From contig CBFIHE010000006.1 in NCBI GenBank assembly GCA_965662345.1, forward strand, positions 1 through 64,000: DNA of 64,000 nucleotides, given 5' to 3'. Shown here one piece after another: positions 32,952 to 42,334 of the stretch (position 1 is the first letter of the stretch; each line of letters opens with the position of its first letter). A program made the position numbers and the translations under genes. The notes under the pieces were generated by a model, which had not been told where the DNA came from, ran no database searches, and was given only the letters and a program-made list of their open reading frames with translations. The DNA is from UBA6049 sp965662345. Its GTDB lineage: Bacteria > Bacteroidota > Bacteroidia > Flavobacteriales_G > Salibacteraceae.

Positions 32952-35732
32952 ATGAGCTTATACGCAGAATACCTCAAAGAGATTGAAGAACGCAAAGCAC
33001 AAGGCCTTCACGCCAAACCTATTGATGGTGGCGACTTGCTTGCTGAAATAATAGGTCAAATAAGAGAATCAGAGAATCCGCATCGTGAAGATTCGCTTCG
33101 TTTCTTTATCTACAACACTTTACCAGGTACAACTGAAGCAGCCGGAGTAAAGGCTAAGTTTTTGAAAGAAATAATTTTGGGAGAAGCTCAAGTAGCAGAG
33201 ATTACCAAAGATTTTGCGTTTGAGCTGCTTTCGCATATGAAAGGCGGACCTTCTATTGAAGTGCTATTAGATATTGCTCTAGGTAGCCATGCAGAACCTG
33301 CCGCTATGGCAGCTGATGTGCTCAAAACCCAAGTTTACTTGTACGAAGCGGATACAACTCGCTTAGAAGCAGCGTATAGAGATGGAAATGCCATAGCTAA
33401 AGAATTGATAGAGAGTTATGCACAAGCAGAATTCTTCACCAAGCTCCCAGATGTTCCTGAGAAAATAGACATTGTAACGTACATTGCAGGTGTGGGAGAT
33501 ATCTCTACAGATTTACTCTCACCAGGTGCCGATGCACATTCAAGATCAGATCGTGAACTACATGGTCAGTGCATTTTTGAGCATAACAAAGAGATGCAGC
33601 ACGAAGTGTTGGCACTTAAAGAGCAACATCCAGATAAGCGCGTAATGCTCATTGCAGAAAAAGGCACCATGGGTGTGGGCTCTTCACGTATGTCTGGAGT
33701 AAACAACGTAGCGTTGTGGACCGGAATTGAGTCTAGCCCTTATGTTCCTTTTATCAATATCGCACCAGTAATTGCGGGAACCAACGGTATTTCACCCATC
33801 TTCTTAACAACGGTAGGCGTAACCGGTGGTATCGGTATTGATTTGCAAAACTGGGTAAAGCAAAAAGACGAAAACGGAAACGTAATTGTAGATGAAAATG
33901 GAGACCCTGTTCTAGAACAAGTTTATTCCGTTGAAACAGGTACAGTACTTACGATAAACACGAAAACCAAAAAACTCTACAATGGAGATCAAGAGTTAAA
34001 AGATATTTCAACTGCTCTTACTCCACAGAAAATGGAGTTCATTAGAGCAGGTGGCTCTTATGCTGTTGTATTTGGTAAGAAACTGCAAACCTTTGCTGCA
34101 GGTGTATTGGGAATAGATATTCCTCAGGTGTATGCCGCTTCAAAAGAGGTGTCTGTAGAAGGCCAAGGTTTAACAGCCGTTGAGAAAATATTCAATAAGA
34201 ATGCAGTTGGTACCACTCCAGGTAAAACGCTTCACTCGGGTTCTGATGTGCGCGTAGAGGTGAACATAGTAGGTTCTCAAGATACCACAGGACTCATGAC
34301 CTCTCAAGAGTTAGAGATGATGGCGGCTACAGTCATTTCTCCTGTTGTAGATGGTGCCTACCAATCTGGTTGTCACACGGCTTCTGTTTGGGATGAGAAA
34401 TCTAAGCGTAACATCCCTAAGTTGATGAATTTCATGAACGACTTTGGTCTGATTACAGCTCGCGACCCCAAAGGAAAGTACCACGCCATGACAGACGTAA
34501 TCCACAAGGTCTTGAACGATATTACCATAGATGATTGGGCAATTATCATTGGTGGTGATTCGCATACGCGGATGTCTAAAGGAGTTGCGTTTGGAGCTGA
34601 TTCAGGTACTGTTGCTCTTGCACTAGCTACTGGTGAAGCTACTATGCCAATTCCGCAGTCTGTGAAAGTAACCTTCAAAGGTGAGATGAGAAGCTTCATG
34701 GATTTCCGCGATGTGGTTCACGCTACTCAGCAGCAAATGTTAAAGCAATTTGGAGGCGAGAACGTTTTCCAAGGAAGAGTAATTGAGGTACACATTGGTA
34801 CGTTAACCTCTGATCAAGCATTTACGTTCACAGATTGGACTGCTGAAATGAAAGCAAAAGCATCTATCTGTATTTCTGAAGACGATACCCTTATAGAATC
34901 ATTGGAAATTGCGAGAGATCGTATCCAAATAATGATTGGTAAAGGGATGGATAATGAGAAGCAAGTACTTCAAGGCTTGGTAGATAAAGCAAACAAGCGC
35001 ATTGAAGAAATCAAAACTGGAGTGAAACCAGCATTGAAACCTGATGCAAATGCAAAGTACTATGCAGAGGTGGTGATTGATTTAGACCAAATTGCCGAGC
35101 CTATGATTGCCGATCCAGATGTGAATAATGATGATATTTCTAAGCGTTATACACACGATACCATTCGTCCGTTATCGTTCTACGGTGGAAACAAGAAAGT
35201 AGATTTAGGCTTTGTGGGCTCTTGTATGGTGCACAAGGGTGATATGAAAATATTGGCGCAAATGCTTAAAAATATAGAAGCAAATAGCGGCAAGGTTGAA
35301 TTTAAAGCTCCTTTGGTTGTTGCACCTCCAACGTACAATATTGTAGATGAGTTGAAGGCAGAAGGCGATTGGGAAGTGCTGGAGAAATACTCAGGTTTTG
35401 TATTTGACGATAGCGCACCTAAAGGATTGGCACGTACCAAGTATGAGAACATGCTGTACCTAGAGCGCCCTGGCTGTAACCTGTGTATGGGTAACCAAGA
35501 AAAAGCCGAACCTGGTGACACGGTAATGGCAACGTCTACACGCTTGTTCCAGGGTAGGGTAGTTAAAGATTCAAACGAGAAAAAGGGAGAGTCTCTTTTA
35601 TCATCTACACCAGTGGTAGTGCTCTCAACCGTATTGGGTAGAACACCAACCATGGAAGAATACGAAAAAGCCGTAGACGGTATTGTACTTACCAAGTTTA
35701 AGCCTGTTAGCCGAGAAATGGTTGCAGTTTAA
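32952..35732 (+). CDS. acnB: Bifunctional aconitate hydratase 2 / 2-methylisocitrate dehydratase AcnB
   Basis: TCA-cycle enzyme interconverting citrate and isocitrate through a 4Fe-4S cluster. 926 residues, longer than the about 865 of E. coli AcnB, with the N-terminal HEAT-like domain (MSLYAEYLKEIEERKAQG), the swivelling domain, and the cluster region GSCMVHKGDMK (about 757-767) and RPGCNLCMGNQ (about 837-847) carrying the Cys ligands. An insertion near residues 300-360 (KQKDENGNVIVDENGDP, then NTKTKKLYNGDQEL) accounts for part of the extra length. A different aconitase follows 151 bp downstream. Confidence 0.95.
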   Translation: MSLYAEYLKEIEERKAQGLHAKPIDGGDLLAEIIGQIRESENPHREDSLRFFIYNTLPGTTEAAGVKAKFLKEIILGEAQVAEITKDFAFELLSHMKGGPSIEVLLDIALGSHAEPAAMAADVLKTQVYLYEADTTRLEAAYRDGNAIAKELIESYAQAEFFTKLPDVPEKIDIVTYIAGVGDISTDLLSPGADAHSRSDRELHGQCIFEHNKEMQHEVLALKEQHPDKRVMLIAEKGTMGVGSSRMSGVNNVALWTGIESSPYVPFINIAPVIAGTNGISPIFLTTVGVTGGIGIDLQNWVKQKDENGNVIVDENGDPVLEQVYSVETGTVLTINTKTKKLYNGDQELKDISTALTPQKMEFIRAGGSYAVVFGKKLQTFAAGVLGIDIPQVYAASKEVSVEGQGLTAVEKIFNKNAVGTTPGKTLHSGSDVRVEVNIVGSQDTTGLMTSQELEMMAATVISPVVDGAYQSGCHTASVWDEKSKRNIPKLMNFMNDFGLITARDPKGKYHAMTDVIHKVLNDITIDDWAIIIGGDSHTRMSKGVAFGADSGTVALALATGEATMPIPQSVKVTFKGEMRSFMDFRDVVHATQQQMLKQFGGENVFQGRVIEVHIGTLTSDQAFTFTDWTAEMKAKASICISEDDTLIESLEIARDRIQIMIGKGMDNEKQVLQGLVDKANKRIEEIKTGVKPALKPDANAKYYAEVVIDLDQIAEPMIADPDVNNDDISKRYTHDTIRPLSFYGGNKKVDLGFVGSCMVHKGDMKILAQMLKNIEANSGKVEFKAPLVVAPPTYNIVDELKAEGDWEVLEKYSGFVFDDSAPKGLARTKYENMLYLERPGCNLCMGNQEKAEPGDTVMATSTRLFQGRVVKDSNEKKGESLLSSTPVVVLSTVLGRTPTMEEYEKAVDGIVLTKFKPVSREMVAV

Positions 35733-35758
35733 TCTTGTAATTTGGATTAGATTAAATG

Positions 35759-35787
35759 AAGCCCGAGCATTTTGTTCGGGCTTTTTT
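35759..35787 (+). terminator. Rho-independent terminator after acnB
   Basis: 8-bp stem AAGCCCGA/TCGGGCTT with a 9-nt loop and TTTTT tail, 27 nt after the acnB stop. It separates acnB from the second aconitase transcriptionally. Confidence 0.85.
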
Positions 35788-35883
35788 ATTACCCTATTCT
35801 TAATTCTAATTGCTATTTATACCATAAGTGAAACTTTTTAGGCAATTTGGGGCGTACATCAATAGACATAAAACCAAGAACAT

Positions 35884-38157
35884 ATGGCAGTATTTGATTT
35901 AGATATGATTAAACAGGTTTATCAACGCTATCCGGAGCGCATTGCGGCAGCTCGCAAGGCCGTTGGCAAACCCCTCACATTGTCTGAGAAAATTTTGTAC
36001 GCGCACCTTGATGAAGGCAACGCCTCCAAAGAGTTGAAGCGCGGAGTAGATTACGTAGATTTTAATCCCGATAGGGTAGCTATGCAAGATGCCACGGCTC
36101 AAATGGCATTGTTGCAGTTTATGCAATCCGGGAGAAAAAAAGTGGCGGTTCCTTCTACTGCACACTGCGACCACTTAATCCAAGCGCGCATTGGCGCAGA
36201 TGCAGATTTGCAAGACTCATTGAACAAGAACAACGAAGTGTTCAACTTCTTGGAATCGGTATCCAATAAATACGGAATCGGTTTCTGGAAACCCGGAGCA
36301 GGCATTATTCACCAAGTGGTTTTGGAGAATTACGCATTCCCCGGAGGAATGATGATTGGAACGGATTCACACACCGTAAATGCCGGTGGCTTGGGTATGG
36401 TAGCTGTTGGAGTTGGCGGTGCCGATGCGGTAGATGTAATGGCAGGAATGCCTTGGGAATTGAAATTTCCCAAACTAATTGGGGTAAAGCTTACTGGTAA
36501 AATGAGCGGGTGGACGGCTCCGAAAGACGTTATTCTTAAAGTAGCGGGTATCCTCACCGTAAAAGGTGGTACCGACTGCATTGTAGAATATTTTGGCGAA
36601 GGAGCCGAGTCTATGTCGGCAACGGGTAAAGGTACGATCTGTAACATGGGAGCAGAGATAGGCGCAACTACATCAACCTTTGGGTATGATGAATCTATGC
36701 GCAGATACCTTAAGGCTACGGGCAGAGCCGATGTTGTTGCCCTAGCAGATGAGGTAGCCGAGCACTTAACAGGAGATGCTGAGGTATATGCAAATCCAGA
36801 ACAGTATTTTGATCAGGTAATCGAAATTAATCTAAGTGAACTAGAGCCACATGTAAACGGACCTTTCACTCCGGATAAAGCTACTCCTGTTTCCCAGATG
36901 CGCAAAGAAGCAGAAGAGAACGGCTGGCCTACCAAAGTGGAGTGGGGCTTAATTGGTTCGTGTACCAACTCATCTTATGAAGATTTGTCTAGAGCCTCCT
37001 CCATCGCCAAGCAAGCTGTAGACAAAGGCTTAATTACCAAGGCAGAATTCGGAATAAATCCAGGGTCTGAACAAGTACGTTTTACAGCAGAAAGAGATGG
37101 GTTGCTCAAGATTTTTGAAGACTTAGATGCAACTATTTTTACTAATGCATGCGGACCGTGTATTGGTCAGTGGGACAGAGCCGGAGCCGATAAGCAAGAG
37201 AAGAATACCATTGTGCATTCCTTCAACAGAAACTTTGCCAAGCGTGCCGATGGTAATCCAAATACACACGCCTTTGTAACTTCTCCTGAGATGGTAGCGG
37301 CCATTGCGATTTCTGGAGATTTGGGCTTCAACCCGATGACGGATAAGTTGAAGAATGCCAATGGTGAAGAGGTGATGTTAGATGAACCTGTGGGCGAAGA
37401 ATTACCTTCCAAAGGGTTTGCGGTAGAAGAAAATGGATATCAAGAACCAGCAAAAGATGGCTCTGGTATTGATGTGGTGGTGAGAGATGGTTCTGAGCGC
37501 TTGCAATTATTAGCGCCTTTTGAGCCTTGGGATGGCAATAACCTTACCGATGCTGTTCTTCTGATAAAGGCATATGGTAAATGTACAACAGACCACATTT
37601 CCATGGCAGGACCATGGTTGCGTTATCGTGGTCACCTAGATAACATTGCGAACAATACCTTAACAGGTGCAGTGAATGCCTTTAACATGGAAACCGATAA
37701 GGTGAAGAGTCAGCTTACCAGTGAATATGGCACTGTACCCGATATACAGCGTGGATACAAAGCTGCCAGAGTGAGTTCTGTAGTGGTTGGTGATTGGAAT
37801 TACGGAGAAGGTTCTTCTCGTGAGCATGCCGCCATGCAGCCGCGCCATTTGGGAGTAAAGGTGGTTTTGGTAAAATCATTTGCACGTATTCATGAAACCA
37901 ACTTGAAGAAACAAGGAATGTTGGGGATTACGTTTGCTAATGATGCCGATTACGATTTAATCCAAGAAGACGACCGATTTGATTTTGTAGACTTAAAAGA
38001 TTTTGCTCCTAGTAAGCAGTTAACCATAGAGGTAAGGCATGCTGATGGAAGCAAAAACACGATCATGGCAGACCATACATACAATGCACAACAAATTGAA
38101 TGGTTTAAGGCGGGTTCTGCCTTGAATTTGATTAAAAGGCAACACGCAGAATCATAA
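35884..38157 (+). CDS. Aconitate hydratase, mitochondrial-like (AcnA-superfamily)
   Basis: 757 residues, close in length and pattern to mitochondrial ACO2 rather than to E. coli AcnA (about 890) or AcnB. Starts EKILYAHLDEGN; active-site histidines in STAHCDHLI and IIGTDSHT-type motif GMMIGTDSHTVNAGGLGM (about 154-171); cluster ligands in GSCTNSSYEDL (about 360-370) and NACGPCIGQW (about 422-431); a C-terminal swivel domain with NYGEGSSREHAA. It probably carries the main or backup TCA aconitase activity beside AcnB. No exact promoter word is seen in its own upstream region. Confidence 0.95.
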   Translation: MAVFDLDMIKQVYQRYPERIAAARKAVGKPLTLSEKILYAHLDEGNASKELKRGVDYVDFNPDRVAMQDATAQMALLQFMQSGRKKVAVPSTAHCDHLIQARIGADADLQDSLNKNNEVFNFLESVSNKYGIGFWKPGAGIIHQVVLENYAFPGGMMIGTDSHTVNAGGLGMVAVGVGGADAVDVMAGMPWELKFPKLIGVKLTGKMSGWTAPKDVILKVAGILTVKGGTDCIVEYFGEGAESMSATGKGTICNMGAEIGATTSTFGYDESMRRYLKATGRADVVALADEVAEHLTGDAEVYANPEQYFDQVIEINLSELEPHVNGPFTPDKATPVSQMRKEAEENGWPTKVEWGLIGSCTNSSYEDLSRASSIAKQAVDKGLITKAEFGINPGSEQVRFTAERDGLLKIFEDLDATIFTNACGPCIGQWDRAGADKQEKNTIVHSFNRNFAKRADGNPNTHAFVTSPEMVAAIAISGDLGFNPMTDKLKNANGEEVMLDEPVGEELPSKGFAVEENGYQEPAKDGSGIDVVVRDGSERLQLLAPFEPWDGNNLTDAVLLIKAYGKCTTDHISMAGPWLRYRGHLDNIANNTLTGAVNAFNMETDKVKSQLTSEYGTVPDIQRGYKAARVSSVVVGDWNYGEGSSREHAAMQPRHLGVKVVLVKSFARIHETNLKKQGMLGITFANDADYDLIQEDDRFDFVDLKDFAPSKQLTIEVRHADGSKNTIMADHTYNAQQIEWFKAGSALNLIKRQHAES

Positions 38158-38174
38158 TGAAAGCCAAAAAGAAA

Positions 38175-38205
38175 AATCCTCAAGCGCAAGCTTGGGGATT
38201 TTTTG
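38175..38205 (+). terminator. Rho-independent terminator after the second aconitase
   Basis: 12-bp stem AAATCCTCAAGC/GCTTGGGGATTT (one G:U) closed by a GCAA tetraloop, followed by T. Confidence 0.88.
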
Positions 38206-38221
38206 GTTTGTATTTATAGGT

Positions 38222-38254
38222 TTTGTTTAGAACTAGCCGTTATTGCTACATTTG
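38222..38254 (+). promoter_or_regulatory. Promoter of the GH3-like gene
   Basis: TTTG (38222-38225), 21 nt, TACATTTG (38247-38254), 25 nt before the ATG. Confidence 0.65.
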
Positions 38255-38279
38255 ACCAAACGCCACATCAATCTTCCTT

Positions 38280-39818
38280 ATGGACGAAATCAGGAATTCT
38301 ATTGTTTCTTGGGTCATGAAAAAACGCTTTCATCAGCTGGAGCTTTTCATGAAGTACCCGCATGATGTGCAGCAAGAGTGGTTCAGAAGACTCATCGCAT
38401 TAGCGAAAGACACAGAGTGGGGCAGAACCTATGATTACGCAACCATAGATAGCGTAGATGTTTTTAGAGAGCGTGTTCCCGTTCAAGACTACGATACAAT
38501 CAAGGTTTTTATAGACAGAGCTATGAAAGGCGAGCCAGATATCCTTTGGCCAGGTGAAACGAAGTGGTTTGCAAAATCTTCTGGAACTACATCAGACAAA
38601 AGTAAATTCATACCCATTACCAAAGAGAGTTTAGAAGACTGTCATTACAAAGGCGGTAAAGATCTAATCTCAATTTACTATCAACATAAACCAGAATCTA
38701 AATTATTTACCGGTAAAGGGTTGGTTCTTGGCGGTAGCAGTTCTGTAAACGAGTACATCAAAGACTCCTTTTACGGTGATTTATCATCGGTGATTATTCG
38801 CAATTTGCCATTTTGGGCCGAGTATCAACGTACTCCTGGCATGGAAGTGGCACTGATGCCCGAATGGGAAGAGAAGCTGCAACGCATGGCTGAGATTACA
38901 GCAGAACAGAATATCACCAGCGTTACGGGAGTACCTTCATGGACCCTGGTGCTGCTCAAGCGGGTGCTTGAAATCAAGGGTAAAAAGCTCATCAAAGAAG
39001 TATGGCCAAACCTGGAGATTTATGCGCACGGAGGGGTGAGTTTTAAACCGTATAGAGAACAATTTGATGAAATCTTAGGCATAGCCGATATTACCTACTT
39101 AGAGACTTACAATGCGAGCGAGGGATTCTTCGGAATTCAAGATACTTTTGACCATCACGACTCATCAATGCTTCTCATGCTAGATTACGGCATTTTCTAT
39201 GAGTTTATCCCTTCCTCTGAATGGGGTAAAAAAGAGCCGCAAACCAAGCTATTGGATGAGGTAGAACTAGGTGAGCAATATGCACTAGTCATTTCTACAA
39301 ACGGAGGACTCTGGCGCTATCAAATTGGCGATACCATTGAGTTTACTTCGCTTGCTCCTTATCGTGTTCGTGTAACGGGACGTACGAAACACTTCATTAA
39401 TACGTTTGGAGAAGAGGTTATAATAGATAATGCAGAAAGTGCCTTAGAAGCAGCTTGTGAAGCATCTGGAGCAGAAGTAGCAGATTATACTGCAGGACCA
39501 GTTTTCATGCAAGGTGGAAAGCAGGGTGGACACGAGTGGCTTATAGAGTTTGAGCGAAAGCCAGATGCACTAGAGGTGTTCTCAAAAGTGCTAGATGATA
39601 CATTGAAGCAAATCAACTCAGACTATGAAGCCAAACGTTATAAAGACTTTGTCTTGCAGCCTCCCAAAATACACGTGTTAGAAAAGGGTACGTTTTATGC
39701 TTGGATGAAAGAACGTGGGAAATTGGGTGGACAAAACAAGGTTCCGCGATTAGCGAACGACAGAAAATACTTAGATGCACTACTTGAGAAACATAGCGCT
39801 CACGTTACTTCACATTAG
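38280..39818 (+). CDS. GH3 (auxin-responsive promoter) family acyl-adenylating protein
   Basis: 512 residues. The ATP-binding motif FAKSSGTTSDKSKFIP (about 97-112) and the C-terminal YRIQ/VTGRTKHFINTFGEE region (LWRYQIGDTIEFT, then RVRVTGRTKHFIN) identify the GH3 family. Plant members conjugate amino acids to jasmonate or auxin; bacterial members are widespread in Bacteroidota and their substrates are unknown. Its last 44 nt overlap the start of the following exported protein in a different frame. Confidence 0.88.
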   Translation: MDEIRNSIVSWVMKKRFHQLELFMKYPHDVQQEWFRRLIALAKDTEWGRTYDYATIDSVDVFRERVPVQDYDTIKVFIDRAMKGEPDILWPGETKWFAKSSGTTSDKSKFIPITKESLEDCHYKGGKDLISIYYQHKPESKLFTGKGLVLGGSSSVNEYIKDSFYGDLSSVIIRNLPFWAEYQRTPGMEVALMPEWEEKLQRMAEITAEQNITSVTGVPSWTLVLLKRVLEIKGKKLIKEVWPNLEIYAHGGVSFKPYREQFDEILGIADITYLETYNASEGFFGIQDTFDHHDSSMLLMLDYGIFYEFIPSSEWGKKEPQTKLLDEVELGEQYALVISTNGGLWRYQIGDTIEFTSLAPYRVRVTGRTKHFINTFGEEVIIDNAESALEAACEASGAEVADYTAGPVFMQGGKQGGHEWLIEFERKPDALEVFSKVLDDTLKQINSDYEAKRYKDFVLQPPKIHVLEKGTFYAWMKERGKLGGQNKVPRLANDRKYLDALLEKHSAHVTSH

Positions 39819-40578
39819 CTTGTCCTTTGGAGCATGGGCACAATGGATTGAGGTAAAGCGAATAAATCTAATTCCTGATCGACTAGCGACCGATAATCTT
39901 GGCCAAGTTTATGCCGTTAAAGGAGGCGAACTCATAAAGTTTGATGCAGAAGGAAAAGAACAATTGCGCAACTCTGTAATGCTTTTGGGAGATATTACTT
40001 CTCTAGACTTTAAGAATGCGTTAAAGCCAATGGTGTTCTTCAAAGACTTGTCTCAAATTTCTTTTTTAGACAATCAATTAGCCAATCGCGGAGATGTATT
40101 ACGGCTAGATGCATTAGGCTATGCACAAACGGTAGCTACATGCTCTTCTTACAACAATGGGTTGTGGTTGTTTGATCAAGTTAGTTTTGAATTAACACGC
40201 TTAGATGAGCGGATGCAAGTAACCAACCAATCTGGGAGTTTGCTTCAGATACTAGGGGTAGAACTTTACCCCGCTCAGCTGATAGAAGGAAACAATAAAC
40301 TCTACATGATAGATCCAGAAGAAGGAATATTTGTCTTTGATGTATTTGGCACCTACTACAATACGCTTCCATTCAAAGGCGTAAGCAAAGCTGATGTGGC
40401 AGTAAATAGACTCTACCTGCTTAAAAACGGCAGTTTATCATTGTATGACACACGTTTAGCAACACAAGTGCCAATTGAGCTTCCTGTTCAAGGAATTAAA
40501 ACCTTTGCAGCACACGGAAACTACCTTTATTTGGCTTCGGAAGAAGCATTCTATATTTTTAAGCAAGAACTTCGTTGA
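39775..40578 (+). CDS. Exported beta-propeller-like protein, unknown function
   Basis: 267 residues with a signal peptide (about 1-22, ending AWA). The mature part repeats a pattern of short strands (RLATDNLGQVYAVKGGEL, YPAQLIEGNNKLYMIDPE, FAAHGNYLYLASEEAFYIF), suggesting a partial beta-propeller. The ATG at 39775 gives the only frame with a signal peptide and lies 44 nt inside the GH3 gene, so expression is probably coupled. No family name recognised. Confidence 0.72.
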   Translation: MHYLRNIALTLLHISLSFGAWAQWIEVKRINLIPDRLATDNLGQVYAVKGGELIKFDAEGKEQLRNSVMLLGDITSLDFKNALKPMVFFKDLSQISFLDNQLANRGDVLRLDALGYAQTVATCSSYNNGLWLFDQVSFELTRLDERMQVTNQSGSLLQILGVELYPAQLIEGNNKLYMIDPEEGIFVFDVFGTYYNTLPFKGVSKADVAVNRLYLLKNGSLSLYDTRLATQVPIELPVQGIKTFAAHGNYLYLASEEAFYIFKQELR

Positions 40579-40585
40579 AATGCCC

Positions 40586-40593
40586 TATTTTTG
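40586..40593 (+). promoter_or_regulatory. -7 element TATTTTTG of the deoxynucleoside kinase gene
   Basis: Exact TAnnTTTG match 32 nt upstream of the ATG, just after the stop of the previous gene. Confidence 0.45.
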
Positions 40594-40625
40594 GGTCTTT
40601 TCATCTTAAACCAAGATAAACGTAT

Positions 40626-41246
40626 ATGTCTTTACACGTTGCCATTGCGGGAAACATCGGGTCGGGAAAAACAACTCTTACCGAAGCGTTAGCCAAACAT
40701 TATAATTGGGAACCACATTTTGAAGATGTGGATGAGAACCCTTATCTCAATGATTTTTACACAGAGATGCAGCGGTGGTCGTTCAACCTTCAAGTGTATT
40801 TCTTAAATAGCCGTTTTGCTCAAGTAATGGATATCCGCGATAGCGGTAAAAAAGTGATTCAAGACAGAACTATTTATGAAGATGCCTTCATTTTTGCCCC
40901 CAACTTACATGCAATGGGGCTGATGACTACACGTGATTTTGAAAACTATTTCTCGCTATTCACCATGATTGAAGGTTTTATACAGCCACCAGACTTATTG
41001 GTATATTTGAAGGCTAGTGTTCCAACATTGGTGCAGCAGATTCAATCTAGAGGGCGCGAATACGAAGAGGCCATTCGTTTAGATTATCTAAAAAGATTGA
41101 ATGACCGCTATGAATCTTGGATTAGCTCTTACGACAAGGGTAAGTTAATTGTAATTGATGTGGATAACAACAACTTCAAAGAAGACCAAGAAGACTTGGG
41201 TATGATTATTCACCGTATTGATACCGAGCTACACGGGCTTTTCTAA
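40626..41246 (+). CDS. Deoxynucleoside kinase (deoxyadenosine/deoxyguanosine kinase type)
   Basis: 206 residues with P-loop AIAGNIGSGKTTLTEAL (about 6-22), DVDENPYLNDFY (about 38-49), the DRTIYEDAFIFA motif (about 82-93, containing the D-R-x3-E/D site) and the arginine-rich lid QSRGREYE (about 139-146). Phosphorylates deoxynucleosides for salvage; purine specificity is inferred from similarity to bacterial dAK/dGK. Fits with the CNT transporter and thyA elsewhere in the window. Confidence 0.92.
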   Translation: MSLHVAIAGNIGSGKTTLTEALAKHYNWEPHFEDVDENPYLNDFYTEMQRWSFNLQVYFLNSRFAQVMDIRDSGKKVIQDRTIYEDAFIFAPNLHAMGLMTTRDFENYFSLFTMIEGFIQPPDLLVYLKASVPTLVQQIQSRGREYEEAIRLDYLKRLNDRYESWISSYDKGKLIVIDVDNNNFKEDQEDLGMIIHRIDTELHGLF

Positions 41247-41267
41247 GCTTGCTGACCAAAATATATG

Positions 41268-41300
41268 AGCCTTAGATTCTTATGAGTTCAAGGCTTTTTT
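41268..41300 (+). terminator. Probable terminator after the deoxynucleoside kinase gene
   Basis: 6-bp stem AGCCTT/AAGGCT with a 16-nt loop followed by TTTTT; weaker than other terminators here. Confidence 0.5.
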
Positions 41301-41376
41301 GTGGATTGAGGTTTTTGAGTTACCCATTGTGGAAACAGCGTAGCAAATGGTGCGGTATTCTGCTTTAATCATTCGC

Positions 41377-41384
41377 TACATTTG
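41377..41384 (+). promoter_or_regulatory. -7 element TACATTTG of the O-antigen ligase-like gene
   Basis: Exact TAnnTTTG match 6 nt before the GTG start codon at 41391; predicted leaderless or nearly so. Confidence 0.5.
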
Positions 41385-41390
41385 TAAGGC

Positions 41391-42110
41391 GTGCTTGCAT
41401 TATTTGATAAGGTGGTAGAACGCATAGCGTGGTTTATTTCATTGAATCCCGTCAAGTTCATTCTTGGTGTACTGGCAACGGTGCTTGCGGGTATGGTAAT
41501 GGCTAAAGGCGGTATAGTTACCTCTGCCTTAACCCTTGTGCTTGGTTTGGTAGCTGTTTTTCTGGTCATTTACGGAAGACATCCCCAAACGGGTATTTAT
41601 GGCATCATGGTTATGGGTTTTCTTACTGCAGTACTCAGTAGGTACTTTCCTTTTGCCCCTTATGGATTATTGGTTGATGCCTTTTTAGTGCTAACGTTTT
41701 TGATTTTGTTGTTTAGGCACTGGCAAGATTTTGATCTCTCTCCTGCTAAGAATGACTTGAGTCTGGTTTGGTTGTTATGGTTGGTCTTCATTGTACTGAT
41801 GATTGCCAATCCACTTTCAAGAAGTGTAATGGCATGGTTCTATGCTATGCGTGGCTTTGCATTGTATTCGGCATTAATGGTTCCTCTGGTTTTTTTGATT
41901 TTCAAAGACCGCGTAGATATGGAACGCATTTTCATTCTGATTGTACTGTTTGAAATAGCGGGAACCATTTGGGGGATAAAGCAACTTTTCATTAGCGTTT
42001 CTCCAACGTAACAGCGATGGTTAGATGCGGGCGCTGCATCCACGCACGTACTTTTTGGAAAGCTGAGAGTTTTTAGTTACTTCTCCGATGCGGCTCAGTT
42101 TGGCGCCTCA
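41391..42110 (+). pseudogene. O-antigen ligase-like membrane protein, N-terminal part, interrupted by an in-frame stop
   Basis: Starts GTG at 41391. About eight hydrophobic segments fit the Wzy/WaaL-like O-antigen ligase fold. The frame reaches TAA at 42009-42011 (after ...SVSPT) but goes on in the same frame with QRWLDAGAASTHVLFGK and RVFSYFSDAAQFGAS, the conserved region that in relatives follows an E or other residue at the stop position. A change GAA to TAA would explain it. The frame then runs into an N gap. Either a recent nonsense mutation, strain variation collapsed in the assembly, or a base error. Confidence 0.8.
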
Positions 42111-42334
42111 NNNNNNNNNNNNNNNNNNNNNNNNNNNNNNNNNNNNNNNNNNNNNNNNNNNNNNNNNNNNNNNNNNNNNNNNNNNNNNNNNNNNNNNNNN
42201 NNNNNNNNNNNNNNNNNNNNNNNNNNNNNNNNNNNNNNNNNNNNNNNNNNNNNNNNNNNNNNNNNNNNNNNNNNNNNNNNNNNNNNNNNNNNNNNNNNNN
42301 NNNNNNNNNNNNNNNNNNNNNNNNNNNNNNNNNN
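42111..42334. other. Assembly gap (224 N) inside the O-antigen ligase-like gene
   Basis: Run of 224 N. The frame before and after agrees, so the estimated length is compatible with one gene. Confidence 0.99.
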
